NCBI RefSeq assembly: GCF_022879595.1
Contig: NZ_CP084266.1
Location: 496,001 to 560,000 of the forward strand
From: Caballeronia sp. Lep1P3
GTDB taxonomy: Bacteria > Pseudomonadota > Gammaproteobacteria > Burkholderiales > Burkholderiaceae
Direction: 5' to 3'
Length of the DNA: 64,000 nucleotides
Position numbers and translations under genes: made by a program. The notes beneath the pieces are model-generated. The model ran no database searches, had not been told where the DNA came from, and saw nothing but the letters and a program-made list of their open reading frames with translations. Below, one piece after another: positions 53,938-62,675 of the stretch (positions are counted from its first letter, which is position 1; each line of letters opens with the position of its first letter).

Positions 53938-54154
53938 TTGAAGCCTTTATTTAGGCCCTCGATCGGATGGCGAGCTAAAGAGGCGCTCGCTATGTTGCCG
54001 GCTGCAAGCTCGCGTCGTGCACACTTGCATTTGCGACGAAGCCGCGGCCCGCGGCCGGCGTGCGCTGCGGAGGGGAGCGAAGCGCGGCGGTATGGTGCAG
54101 CAACGCGGCGGGCCTTTGAACCAGACGGGTCCTATTCGACGCGCGGCGAGGAGC

Positions 54155-54982
54155 TCACGCTTCGAGCAGATAGGCGACCATCGCGTCACGGACGCGGCCG
54201 AACATCTGCGTTCCGGTGACGGTTGGACAACCACGCGCACGCGCGGCTTCGATGAAAGGCGTGACCGGCGGCTTGGTGACGACATCGCCGACGAACGTGG
54301 CAGGCGCAAGCCGCGATACGTCGATCGGCAACGCATCGTCCGGCCGCATTCCCGCTGGAGACGCATTCACGACGATGTCGTAGGTCTGCGCGCCGGCATC
54401 GTCCGCGACGGCAACGGTCCCGCGTCCCAGCGACGCAAGGCGAGAGGCGAGGGCGTCGGTGCGCGCGGCATCGACGTCGCGGATTGCGAGCGAGGCCACG
54501 CCCGCGCCGATCAGCGCATGACCGATGGCCGACCCCGCTCCGCCCGCACCGATAAGCAACGCGCGCTTCCCCGATGGCTCGCAGCCCGCGTCGCGCAGTG
54601 CGGCAACCATGCCGACGCCATCCGACATGCCGCCGTGCCATGTGCCGTCCGCGTTTCGCCTGAGCATGTTGGTCGCGCCGAGGAACGCCGATTCGGCGGC
54701 TAGCGTGCGGCAATACTGCGTCGCGCTGAACTTGTGCGGCACGGTGATGATGACGCCATCGACATTGCGCATCGCCGAAATGCCCGCGAAGAACGCATCG
54801 AGATCGGCGGGCGCGACGTGCGCCGGAACGACGATCGCGTCGCGCCCGGCGGCGCGCATCGCCGCAGTCACGCCCGACGGAGAGCGCACCTGCGCAATAG
54901 GGTCGCCGACGATGAAATAGACGCGCGTTGCGCCGCTCAAGCCCGCATCGAGCGATGCGGATAAGGAAGTGTCCTGCGTCAT
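54155..54982 (-). CDS. Shikimate/quinate dehydrogenase family protein
   Basis: A protein of 275 residues: RVYFIVGDPIAQVRSPSGVT (substrate-binding S-x-S region, here SPSG), VPHKFSATQYCRT (catalytic Lys, here about 85), LIGAGGAGSAIGHALIGAGV (nucleotide motif) and VVNASPAGMRPDD. It reduces 3-dehydroshikimate or a related acid, but being next to oxidoreductases of a sugar or cyclitol type it is likely a catabolic paralogue, not the housekeeping aroE. It is divergent from the Gfo/Idh/MocA gene over 164 bp with a TGGAATAGCATTC box. Start set by the family N-terminus. Confidence 0.85.
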   Translation of the reverse strand: MTQDTSLSASLDAGLSGATRVYFIVGDPIAQVRSPSGVTAAMRAAGRDAIVVPAHVAPADLDAFFAGISAMRNVDGVIITVPHKFSATQYCRTLAAESAFLGATNMLRRNADGTWHGGMSDGVGMVAALRDAGCEPSGKRALLIGAGGAGSAIGHALIGAGVASLAIRDVDAARTDALASRLASLGRGTVAVADDAGAQTYDIVVNASPAGMRPDDALPIDVSRLAPATFVGDVVTKPPVTPFIEAARARGCPTVTGTQMFGRVRDAMVAYLLEA

Positions 54983-55059
54983 GCGTCGATCGCCTCCCTG
55001 GACGCTCGCGGGATGGCGCGAGCGCGTTGTCGATAAGGTCCGTGAACTGTAGTTGAGGT

Positions 55060-55072
55060 TGGAATAGCATTC
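55060..55072. promoter_or_regulatory. TGGAATAGCRTTC box, copy 1 (divergent promoter region)
   Basis: TGGAATAGCATTC lies between the shikimate-dehydrogenase-like gene and the Gfo/Idh/MocA gene. The GGAA-N5-TTCC-like form resembles IclR-family operators. A second near-identical copy lies at 56212-56224. Confidence 0.45.
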
Positions 55073-55146
55073 AACAAATGCCTCTTTCCGCAAGCAACTA
55101 ACGGTCTTGTTTTTTTCATACACCCGAACAGACAAGGAGCAAACGA

Positions 55147-56184
55147 ATGAGCAAGAAACGCTTGGCAGTTGCCGGGGCAGGCGCCATCGGACGCATGCAC
55201 GTCGAACGCGCGCGGCTTCATCCCGACTGCGAAGTCGTCGCGGTGGCGGACCCGTCGTCGGAGGCGCGGGCGTGGGTCGAAGCGCAGGGCGTGCGCTGGT
55301 TCGCGACCGTTGAAGCAATGCTCGACGCCGCGCAACCGGATGGCGTTATCGTCGCCACGCCCAACGCGACGCATCTCGAAGCGGGGCGCACTTGCATCGC
55401 GCACGGAATTACGCTGCTCGTCGAGAAGCCGATTACGGATTGCGTCGTGCAGGCTCGCGAGCTCGTCGATGCCGCGCGGGATGCGAACGTGCCGCTGATG
55501 GTCGGTCATCAACGGCGGCATAGCCCGATTCTCAAGCGCGCCAGAGACATCGTTCGAAGCGGGCGACTCGGCCAGCCCGTTTCGGCGAGCGCACTCGCGA
55601 CCTTCTACAAGCCCGCTGCCTATTTCGATGTCGACTGGCGCAGGAAGCCCGGCGGCGGTCCGGTGCTCATCAACCTCATCCACGACATCGACATGATGCG
55701 GTTTCTGCTCGGCGAGATCGTCGAAGTGCAGGCGCTGACGTCGAACAAGGTGCGCGGCTTCGACGTCGAAGACACCGCCGCCGTTTTGCTGCGTTTCGAG
55801 AACGGCGCACTCGGCACGCTCACCGTGTCCGATTGCGCGGTCTCGCCGTGGAACTGGGACCTCGCCGCTGGCGAGGCGGCGCATTACCCGCGACAGAACG
55901 TCAATACACATTTTCTCTCGGGCACGGACGCATCGCTGAGCTTGCCGCTCCTCGAAATCTGGGACTATCGCGGCGGGAAGGGCTGGCACGATCCGCTGAC
56001 CGTCGAGCGCACCGCGCCGCACTTCGGCGATCCGTATCACGAGCAACTGCGTCACTTTGCGGCCGTGATCGATGGCAAGGAAGCGCCGCTCTGTTCCGGC
56101 GACGACGGCGCGCGGACGCTTGCGGTGACGCTCGCTGTGCATCGGTCGGCGCTGGAAAGACATTCCGTTGCGCCGGAATATTGA
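55147..56184 (+). CDS. Gfo/Idh/MocA-family NAD(P)-dependent oxidoreductase
   Basis: A protein of 345 residues with the Rossmann motif LAVAGAGAIGRMHVERARLH (about 5-24), VIVATPNATHLEAGR, the catalytic Lys region LLVEKPITD (about 97) and a C-terminal domain with GGGPVLINLIHDIDMMRFLL. Members oxidise or reduce inositol, sugars and related polyols. AAGGAGCAAACG precedes the ATG. It is divergent from the shikimate-dehydrogenase-like gene and upstream of the PhyH gene, with operator-like boxes on both sides. Substrate unknown. Confidence 0.88.
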   Translation: MSKKRLAVAGAGAIGRMHVERARLHPDCEVVAVADPSSEARAWVEAQGVRWFATVEAMLDAAQPDGVIVATPNATHLEAGRTCIAHGITLLVEKPITDCVVQARELVDAARDANVPLMVGHQRRHSPILKRARDIVRSGRLGQPVSASALATFYKPAAYFDVDWRRKPGGGPVLINLIHDIDMMRFLLGEIVEVQALTSNKVRGFDVEDTAAVLLRFENGALGTLTVSDCAVSPWNWDLAAGEAAHYPRQNVNTHFLSGTDASLSLPLLEIWDYRGGKGWHDPLTVERTAPHFGDPYHEQLRHFAAVIDGKEAPLCSGDDGARTLAVTLAVHRSALERHSVAPEY

Positions 56185-56570
56185 GGCTGCATCTGGAATC
56201 TCACTTTGCGCTGGAATAGCGTTCCGAACGCTAACGGTATTCCTGTCGACGCGGAGCCGAGCGCTGTTGACAATGAAGTTTCGAATCGGAGGCGGCGCTC
56301 ATCGCCGGACACGAGCGGCTCCAGTTGATAGGTAACGTTTTCTACGCATATCGAAGTAATAACTATGCGCTGTTCCTATTCCTCGGTTTGATTCAGGCGG
56401 CCGGCGCGCGAGGGACTTTCCAGCGAACCTGCCGACATGCGCGCGCCGAAGAAGCGCAAGCGCGCGGTGGCCGTGAGTTAGCAGGCGGCGCGAAATCCGC
56501 GATTCACGCAATTGCATACGAGCGCCGCGTCTCATATGCTGTCCATCAAAAGGACCATGAGGAGACAGCC
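56185..56570. other. Intergenic region upstream of the PhyH-type gene
   Basis: About 385 bp holding the operator-like palindrome near 56212-56250. The apparent open frame through its 3' part (from 56325) has shadow-like composition before the GTG start at 56571. No independent gene is seen. Confidence 0.45.
56212..56250. promoter_or_regulatory. TGGAATAGCRTTC box, copy 2, with inverted repeat
   Basis: TGGAATAGCGTTC (56212-56224) matches copy 1 in 12 of 13 positions. It overlaps AGCGTT-CCG-AACGCT (56218-56232) and is followed by TATTCC, so the site has strong dyad symmetry. It lies upstream of the PhyH-type dioxygenase gene. Confidence 0.5.
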
Positions 56571-57428
56571 GTGCAACGAGTCGATCCCGCTTCTTTCACG
56601 CCCGAACTCGCCGTCGATGCGCTCTTGCGCGGGCCGGGCGCCATCTGCGTGCGCGGAGTCTTCAGCGCGGCGCAAATCGATGAGGCGCGCCGCATCGTCA
56701 TGGCGCATTCCGACGATCGCGCCGAAACGGTCACGCATTTTCAGGGGCAGGCCGCGCAGGATGCGAAGCTGCATTTGCAGAGGCGCGTGTGGAATCTTCT
56801 TGCAAAAGGCGAAGTCTTCTCGCAGATGGCCGAAGAGGAACGCATCGTCGCCGTCATGCGCCGCTTCCTGGGCGAAGACTTCATCATGGGATCGATCGCG
56901 GCCAATCGCATTCTGCCGGGCGGGCCAGGGCAGGAGCCGCACATCGACTATCCGTATTGGGACTATCACATGCCCGGCACATTTCCCGTGGGCATCAACG
57001 CGAGCTTTCCGCTCAACGCGCAAGTGACCATTCCGCTCGACCCGTTCACGGCTGAAACCGGCGCGACAGCGTTCGTGCCGAATACGCAGCATATGCTTCG
57101 GTATCCGAATCAAAATGACGGCTTCTACGAGCGCGCAGAGCGCATGGAAGCGGAGCCGGGAGATGCCATCGTCTTCTTCGGCGCAACATGGCACTGCGCG
57201 ATGCCTAACCACAGCGCGCACGACCGCAGCGCCGTGCTCATCCAATACTTGCCCAAGTTCGTGAAGCCGATGGAAGACCTGCGCGCGATGGTCGGCGACG
57301 CATTTGTCAAGCGCGCCAGCACGACAATGCGGCAATTGCTCGGGCTGCACTATCCGTATCCGCAAAATCTCGAAGCGATCGAAGCGGCGACGAACGCCGA
57401 GGGACGCACGAACGCAAAGCGTTACTGA
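56571..57428 (+). CDS. Phytanoyl-CoA dioxygenase (PhyH) family protein
   Basis: A protein of 285 residues from a GTG start with TGAGGAGACAGCC upstream. The Fe(II)/2-oxoglutarate facial triad is intact: His124 and Asp126 in EPHIDYPYW, His208 in FGATWHCAMPNHS, plus Arg219 (HDRSAVLIQ) for 2-oxoglutarate. It hydroxylates an unknown small molecule. Its stop overlaps the convergent XRE-cupin gene by 7 bp. It is downstream of the Gfo/Idh/MocA gene and shares its operator-like box. Confidence 0.88.
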   Translation: MQRVDPASFTPELAVDALLRGPGAICVRGVFSAAQIDEARRIVMAHSDDRAETVTHFQGQAAQDAKLHLQRRVWNLLAKGEVFSQMAEEERIVAVMRRFLGEDFIMGSIAANRILPGGPGQEPHIDYPYWDYHMPGTFPVGINASFPLNAQVTIPLDPFTAETGATAFVPNTQHMLRYPNQNDGFYERAERMEAEPGDAIVFFGATWHCAMPNHSAHDRSAVLIQYLPKFVKPMEDLRAMVGDAFVKRASTTMRQLLGLHYPYPQNLEAIEAATNAEGRTNAKRY

Positions 57429-58030
57429 CGCTCTTCGCCGCCGCCGGTCGCCATCCATAGCACTTCCGCGTCTTCCGTGCTCGTCGAAATGGCGGCGTGC
57501 CCGGTGCGGCTGTCGAAGTAGATGCTGTCGCCTGCATTGAGATGCGTCGGCGCGTAGAGTTCGGAATAGAGGCACACGCTGCCGCTGATCACATAAAGGA
57601 ATTCCTCGCCTTCGTGACGGCCCCAGTCGTCGAAGGCATCGAGCGTGTGAGCGGAGATGCGGATGCGAAACGGCAGCATCGCCTTGTGTGCGAGTTCCGT
57701 TGCGAGCAGTTCCATCTGATACCCGCGATAGGCGTGCCGCTGTCCCTGATCGCGGCGCGTGAGCGCTCGTCGTCCGCTTGCGCTCGGCACGCTCGTGCTG
57801 CCGAAGAGGGCACCCAGATCGATCTGCAAACCGCGCACGATTTTCTGAAGCACGTCGAAGGTGGGGGACATCAAGCCGTTTTCTATCTTCGACAACGCGG
57901 AGCGCGACACGCCGCAAAGGCGGCTTGCCGTTTCGAGCGTCAGATCATGCGCGATGCGCGCCTGTTTTACGCGGCGGCCGAGATCGACGCTCGACGGTTC
58001 GGACGCGTCAGGGATGCGGGCTGGAATCAT
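57422..58030 (-). CDS. XRE-family HTH regulator with C-terminal cupin domain
   Basis: A protein of 202 residues. HTH at about 18-72: LGRRVKQARIAHDLTLETAS, RLCGVSRSALSKIENGLMSP. A small cupin beta-barrel at about 125-195: DDWGRHEGEEFLYVISGSVC and LNAGDSIYFDSRTGHAAIST, a typical ligand-sensing form. XRE-cupin proteins such as PuuR repress amine or amino-acid degradation genes. It is divergent from the aldehyde dehydrogenase gene, whose promoter overlaps a perfect 16-bp palindrome, the likely operator. Start at 58030 set by domain start. Confidence 0.88.
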   Translation of the reverse strand: MIPARIPDASEPSSVDLGRRVKQARIAHDLTLETASRLCGVSRSALSKIENGLMSPTFDVLQKIVRGLQIDLGALFGSTSVPSASGRRALTRRDQGQRHAYRGYQMELLATELAHKAMLPFRIRISAHTLDAFDDWGRHEGEEFLYVISGSVCLYSELYAPTHLNAGDSIYFDSRTGHAAISTSTEDAEVLWMATGGGEERQ

Positions 58031-58107
58031 GTTTCCGATAATAACATCGCGATCAGCGGTTGCTTTGCGCGCACCCGCATCGGTGAAAACGCTTATTTTG
58101 ACGAGCG

Positions 58108-58168
58108 TTGTGAGCGACGGCATCGGCGCGTATAGTCTCCGGCAGGACAAAAGTTTCTGATCAGAAAC
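58108..58168 (+). promoter_or_regulatory. Aldehyde dehydrogenase promoter with perfect palindromic operator
   Basis: TTGTGA (-35, 58108-58113), a 17-bp spacer and TATAGT (-10, 58131-58136) are followed by the perfect 16-bp palindrome GTTTCTGATCAGAAAC (58153-58168), just downstream of the predicted transcript start. A regulator bound there would block the start of transcription. The divergent XRE-cupin protein is the obvious candidate. Confidence 0.75.
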
Positions 58169-58204
58169 GCCTTCCAATGTAGCAGCATCGAAAAGGATTC
58201 CACT

Positions 58205-59704
58205 GTGGACGCTCAATCGATTCTTTCCGACCTCGGCATCGCAAGCCTCGTCGACGATGGCGAATTCGCCGTCACGTCGCCGATTACGGGGCAGGTCATC
58301 GGGCGCGTGAAGCGCCACAGCGCGGCTCAGGTCGACCAAACGCTCGCGCAGGCGCGCACCGCATTCGCCGTCTGGCGCACCGTGCCCGCGCCGCGCCGTG
58401 GCGAACTCGTCCGTCTGCTCGGGAATCGGCTGCGTCAGAAGAAGGCCGCGCTCGGACGGCTCGTTTCTCTCGAAGCGGGCAAGATCCTTCAGGAAGGGCT
58501 CGGCGAAGTGCAGGAAATGATCGACATCTGCGACTTCGCAGTGGGCCTATCGCGGCAGTTATACGGGCTTACGATCGCCTCGGAGCGTCCGGGGCATCGG
58601 ATGGCCGAGACGTGGCATCCGATGGGCGTCTGCACGATTATTTCCGCATTCAATTTTCCAGTCGCGGTGTGGTCGTGGAACGCGGCGCTCGCGCTCGTGT
58701 GTGGGAATGCGGTGGTGTGGAAGCCGTCGGAGAAGACGCCGCTCACCGCGCTGGCCGTCGATCGCATCCTTCAGGAAGCCATCGACGAATTCGGCTCGGC
58801 GCCGCCGGGCCTCGCCTCCATCGTGATCGGCGAACGCGAAGTCGGCGCGCAGCTCGTGGCGGACAAGCGCTCGGACATCGTCAGCGCGACCGGCAGCACG
58901 GAGATGGGCCGCGCGGTCGGCGTGGAAGTGGCGCGCCGCTTCGGGCGCTCGATTCTCGAACTGGGCGGCAACAACGCGGGCATCGTGTCCCAAGCGGCCA
59001 ATCGCGATCTCGCGCTGCGCGGCATCCTGTTCTCGGCAGTTGGCACGGCGGGGCAGCGCTGTACGTCGCTACGGCGTCTGTTCATCCACGAAAGCATCTA
59101 CGACGAAACCGTCGCGCGCCTCAAGGATCTGTACGCGAAGGTCCCGGTCGGCAATCCATTGCACGAAGGCGTCCTGATGGGACCGCTCATCGACGTTCAA
59201 GCGTTCGCGCGCATGCAGGACGCGCTGGAGCAGGCGAAGGGCGAGGGCGGCAAGGTGTTCGGCGGCGAGCGCGTGACTGTGGAAGGTTTCGAAAACGGCT
59301 ATTACGTGCGCCCCGCGCTCGTCGAAATGCCGGCGCAAACGGAAGTCGTCTTGAAGGAAACCTTCGCGCCAATTCTCTACGTGATGCGCTACGCCGACTT
59401 CGACGAAGCCATCGCCGCGAACAACGCCGCCGTGCATGGCCTGTCGTCGTGCGCGTTTACGACCGACCTTTCCGAGGCCGAGCGATTCCTGTCGGCATCG
59501 GGAAGCGATTGCGGAATCGCGAACGTCAACATCGGACCGAGCGGCGCGGAAATCGGCGGCGCATTCGGCGGCGAAAAGGAAACGGGTGGCGGGCGTGAAT
59601 CCGGTTCCGATGCCTGGAAGGCTTACATGCGGCGCGCAACCAACACGATCAACTATTCGTCGGAATTGCCGCTCGCGCAGGGCATCGACTTCAATCTCGG
59701 CTGA
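58205..59704 (+). CDS. Aldehyde dehydrogenase, AmaB/antiquitin-like (piperideine-6-carboxylate or aminoadipate semialdehyde type)
   Basis: A protein of 499 residues, GTG start. Catalytic Cys286 in GTAGQRCTSLRRLF, the Glu in LELGGNNAGIV and the N-terminal segment PITGQVIGRVKRHSAAQVD are typical of the antiquitin (ALDH7) group, with the signature NVNIGPSGAEIGGAFGGEKE. Members oxidise alpha-aminoadipate semialdehyde in lysine or pipecolate breakdown. It is followed by a FOXRED1-like FAD oxidoreductase that could form the semialdehyde precursor. Control by the XRE-cupin regulator is inferred. The lysine/pipecolate role is likely but not proven. Confidence 0.85.
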   Translation: MDAQSILSDLGIASLVDDGEFAVTSPITGQVIGRVKRHSAAQVDQTLAQARTAFAVWRTVPAPRRGELVRLLGNRLRQKKAALGRLVSLEAGKILQEGLGEVQEMIDICDFAVGLSRQLYGLTIASERPGHRMAETWHPMGVCTIISAFNFPVAVWSWNAALALVCGNAVVWKPSEKTPLTALAVDRILQEAIDEFGSAPPGLASIVIGEREVGAQLVADKRSDIVSATGSTEMGRAVGVEVARRFGRSILELGGNNAGIVSQAANRDLALRGILFSAVGTAGQRCTSLRRLFIHESIYDETVARLKDLYAKVPVGNPLHEGVLMGPLIDVQAFARMQDALEQAKGEGGKVFGGERVTVEGFENGYYVRPALVEMPAQTEVVLKETFAPILYVMRYADFDEAIAANNAAVHGLSSCAFTTDLSEAERFLSASGSDCGIANVNIGPSGAEIGGAFGGEKETGGGRESGSDAWKAYMRRATNTINYSSELPLAQGIDFNLG

Positions 59705-59738
59705 CACTTCTAACGCATCGGACTACGACGGGGGCGGC

Positions 59739-60911
59739 GTGGCTTCACAAGTGGTGATCGTGGGTGGCGGGGTGATCGGCAGTTCGGTCGCGTACTTTTT
59801 GCGGGCGTCGGACCCGAGCGTGCAGGTAACGGTGATCGAGCGCGATCCGACTTACGCGCGCTCGTCGTCGGCCTTGTCGGCGGCTTCCATTCGGCAACAG
59901 TTTTCCACTCCGCTTTCCGTGCGGATGTCGCTTTTCGGAATCGAGTTCCTGCGTTCTATCGGCGAGCGACTGGAAGTGAACGGTGAGCGGCCGTCCATCG
60001 ATCTTCACGAGGGCGGCTATCTCTTTCTCGCGACGGCTCCGGGCGAGGCGACGTTGCGCGAGAACCACGCGATGCAGCGCGAACTCGGCGCCCACATCGC
60101 GCTGCTCGACCGCACGGCGCTGCAAGCACGCTTCACCTGGCTCAATGCCGATGATCTCGCGGCCGGCGCATTCGGAGAAAGCGGCGAAGGCTGGTTCGAC
60201 GGATACGGGCTCGTGCAGGCATTGCGTCGCAAGGCGCAGGCACTCGGTGCGCGCTATGTCGCCGCGGACGTCGTGGGCATCGATCGCGAAGGAAGGCGCG
60301 CGACGCGCGTGCGTGCGTCGAACGGCGAGGCGTATTCATGCGACATCGTCGTCAATGCGGCGGGCGCGTGGTCGCGCTCCGTCGCGGCCATGCTCGGCAT
60401 CGACCTTCCCGTGCATGCGCGGCGCCGCAGCATTTTCAACGTGTCGTCGCCAGCGAAGCTCGATGGCTGTCCGCTTCTCATCGATCCGACCGGCGTCTAT
60501 TTCCGCCCCGAAGGGCGCACGTACATCTGCGGCACGTCGCCGACCGCCGATAACGATCCGGACGATCTCCAGCTCGACGAAGTGGATCACGCGCTTTTCG
60601 ACGAAGTCATCTGGCCGACGCTCGCGCATCGCGTGCCGCAATTCGAGGCCTTACGCGTGGAGCAGTGCTGGTCTGGGTATTATGAATACAACGTGCTGGA
60701 TCAGAACGCGATCATCGGCGCGCATCCGGATATCGACAATTGCATCTTCGCAAGCGGCTTTAGCGGACACGGCCTTCAGCACGGTCCGGCGACGGGGCGC
60801 GGCGTGAGCGAACTTATTCTGCAAGGACGATACACGACGCTCGATCTTTCACCGCTCGGATGGGCGCGCGTAATAGAGGGACAACCGATCGTCGAGAAAA
60901 ACGTCGTATGA
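59739..60911 (+). CDS. FAD-dependent oxidoreductase, FOXRED1/D-amino-acid-oxidase-like
   Basis: A protein of 390 residues from a GTG start at 59739. FAD motif QVVIVGGGVIGSSVAYFLRA near the N-terminus, then VIERDPTYARSSSALSAASI and RQQFSTPLSVRMSLFGIEFL, very like FOXRED1-type oxidases, and a C-terminal GFSGHGLQHGPATGRGVSEL. It oxidises an amino acid or imino acid. Pairing with an ALDH7-type enzyme (34 bp before it) suggests a two-step oxidation of a cyclic or secondary amino acid such as pipecolate. The start is less certain because the upstream ribosome binding site (GACGGGGGCG) is only fair. Confidence 0.83.
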   Translation: MASQVVIVGGGVIGSSVAYFLRASDPSVQVTVIERDPTYARSSSALSAASIRQQFSTPLSVRMSLFGIEFLRSIGERLEVNGERPSIDLHEGGYLFLATAPGEATLRENHAMQRELGAHIALLDRTALQARFTWLNADDLAAGAFGESGEGWFDGYGLVQALRRKAQALGARYVAADVVGIDREGRRATRVRASNGEAYSCDIVVNAAGAWSRSVAAMLGIDLPVHARRRSIFNVSSPAKLDGCPLLIDPTGVYFRPEGRTYICGTSPTADNDPDDLQLDEVDHALFDEVIWPTLAHRVPQFEALRVEQCWSGYYEYNVLDQNAIIGAHPDIDNCIFASGFSGHGLQHGPATGRGVSELILQGRYTTLDLSPLGWARVIEGQPIVEKNVV

Positions 60912-61119
60912 AGCCCGCGCGCCAATCGCGCATTAATCTCAGGGCATTCTTTTTATATTCGTCATCGCTTTTGCATTCGTCCATCGATGAAATCCACTAG
61001 GGCCAGTTGGCCCGAGTAAGTGCATTCTGGAAATGTGTCTGGCAATCCAGGCTAAACAGATCAACTTGCATTGGACTGAAATGGCTCACGAAGCCGTTCA
61101 CGTCGACAGGAGAACAGGG

Positions 61120-61326
61120 ATGGACGCTCGATTCGATACCCCGAACGCGCATTTCGCCGAATGGATGGACGATCACGAGGCAAACAGCGTTACGCCGGCT
61201 CCCGCATCGCATCGTTCCAGTCAGGTATGCGCCGAACCGGAATATATTGCCGAAATCTGCGGCCGTTTCGCAGGCGAGAAAACCGAAGAGGAACAAAAGT
61301 CGTGTGTGGTTCGCGGATATAACTAG
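61120..61326 (+). CDS. Small hypothetical protein, 68 residues
   Basis: The ATG at 61120 has a well-placed GACAGGAGAACAGGG ribosome binding site, better than the ATG at 61033. The product MDARFDTPNAHFAEWMDDHE continues acidic and polar, with two to three cysteines in its second half (SSQVCAEPEYIAEICGRF, SCVVRGYN). No family is recognised. Confidence 0.5.
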   Translation: MDARFDTPNAHFAEWMDDHEANSVTPAPASHRSSQVCAEPEYIAEICGRFAGEKTEEEQKSCVVRGYN

Positions 61327-61657
61327 GCGTTTTACACGGCGATTCGTTGCGCGCGCGATTGACGTTTGAAGCGGGCGCAGCTAAGCATCGCCGATAGTAA
61401 AAGTCAATTCGCACGAAAAAGCGGATTTGCGTATCGTGTCTCAACGTCGCGAATCCGCGGCTGCAATTCGTCGCGTCGGGCTTCAACTCTCTCATTCCAT
61501 CGCAGTGAATTCTGCCGACGCGAGGCGCGCAACGCCGTGTCCTGAATTGCGCTCGAATGTATTTTGCATGCGATTGGCCGTTGGGAGAAAGCGCCATGAA
61601 ATTCTTTGGCTTGCGTGGTGCGCGGATTTGCGCGTGCCTGTCGACAGGGAGCGCCGC
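61327..61657. other. Intergenic region without recognisable gene
   Basis: About 330 bp, less GC-rich than the flanks. An open frame runs through it into the next gene, but without a ribosome binding site until 61658. A promoter for the next gene is expected here but not pinpointed. Confidence 0.4.
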
Positions 61658-62149
61658 ATGATGCGCTTCAATGAACGCGCGGCGCTGGAACAAGGCTTGC
61701 CGGCATCGCTTTCGACGGTGTTATCCGAAGGCGACGATCGCCTGAACCGCGCGACCATGCAAAGGCCCGCGCGGGCTTTCGGCGACCTGCGCGCCGATGC
61801 CGCCCGGCTGCGGCGCGCGCTCGCCGCCTCCACATGCGTCATGGTCGCGTGGTCCCTCTTCGAAGTCCCATGGGAACTCGACACGAGCAGCACACGCGAA
61901 GAAGTCGCCGCTGTCGTAACGGCGAAGGCAATGTTGACGCTCATTGCGGCGCTTTCGTTGCGAGGACGGCGTACCGCACGCTATCTTCTGCTCTTCGTGT
62001 GCCTCACGAGCATGCTTGCCGTCGCCCCCGAGTTGCCCGGAGAATTCGCGCATGCGTGGTGGCTCGCGGTGCTATCGAGCGTCGAATGCCTGACGAAGCT
62101 GGTGACGCTGGTGCTCATTGCGCTGCAACTGAAACCGCGTTCCAATTGA
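61658..62149 (+). CDS. Small membrane protein, 163 residues
   Basis: The start at ATG 61658 (or 61661) has GACAGGGAGCGCCGC upstream. After a soluble N-terminal segment of about 50 residues (MMRFNERAALEQGLPASLST), four hydrophobic stretches follow: about 56-72, 85-100, 107-126 and 135-160. The first contains VMVAWSLFEVPWEL. No family is recognised; similar multi-helix proteins of unknown role occur in this genus. Confidence 0.6.
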   Translation: MMRFNERAALEQGLPASLSTVLSEGDDRLNRATMQRPARAFGDLRADAARLRRALAASTCVMVAWSLFEVPWELDTSSTREEVAAVVTAKAMLTLIAALSLRGRRTARYLLLFVCLTSMLAVAPELPGEFAHAWWLAVLSSVECLTKLVTLVLIALQLKPRSN

Positions 62150-62252
62150 GATAAAGCGTGAGGCGCGGGCAAGTCTCACGTTGCGATGGCACAATTCCAT
62201 GCACCGAATCGCGATCCGTATCGCGCCGCATCGCGGCGCGCTTCATCGCGAC

Positions 62253-62669
62253 ATGAACCTTCGACGCATGGAGCATGCAAAGTTGCCGAACCTGGCTCTC
62301 GACAATCCTTTCCTCGAAGCGCTCGGCGCGACGCTCACGGAATGGCGTTCCGGTTACGCTGAATTCACGATGCCGATCCATGCGGGACATCTGAACCGCC
62401 AGCGCATTCTTCAGGGCGGCGCCATCGCGACGCTGCTCGACGCGGCGTGCGGCTATACAGGTCTCTTCGCGACCGACGCGACGCCCATCCACGGCTTCAC
62501 GCTCTCGCTCACGGTGAACTATCTGGATCGTGGCATCGGCGACAAGGTCGTCGCCAAAGGCTTCCTCGAACGCAAAGGACGCTCCGTGTATTTCGCGCGC
62601 GGCGAGGCGTGGGTCGATGGTCGCGTGATGATCGCGAGCGCGCAGGGCACGTTCAAGTACGCGCGCTGA
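62253..62669 (+). CDS. PaaI-family hotdog thioesterase
   Basis: A protein of 138 residues from ATG 62253; ATG 62268 or 62199 are also possible as none has a strong ribosome binding site. The hotdog core is RQRILQGGAIATLLDAACGY (HGG/QGG-type active site, Asp on the long helix), FTLSLTVNYLDRGIGDKVVA and SVYFARGEAWVDGRVMIASA. It hydrolyses acyl-CoA or aryl-CoA thioesters. It lies 6 bp upstream of a LysR gene and near a CaiB-type CoA-transferase gene, suggesting a CoA-linked degradation pathway. Confidence 0.85.
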   Translation: MNLRRMEHAKLPNLALDNPFLEALGATLTEWRSGYAEFTMPIHAGHLNRQRILQGGAIATLLDAACGYTGLFATDATPIHGFTLSLTVNYLDRGIGDKVVAKGFLERKGRSVYFARGEAWVDGRVMIASAQGTFKYAR

Positions 62670-62675
62670 TTCGAC

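Noticed and set aside
61033..61119. Longer start for the small protein at 61120
   Set aside because: No ribosome binding site precedes the ATG at 61033, while a strong one precedes the ATG at 61120.
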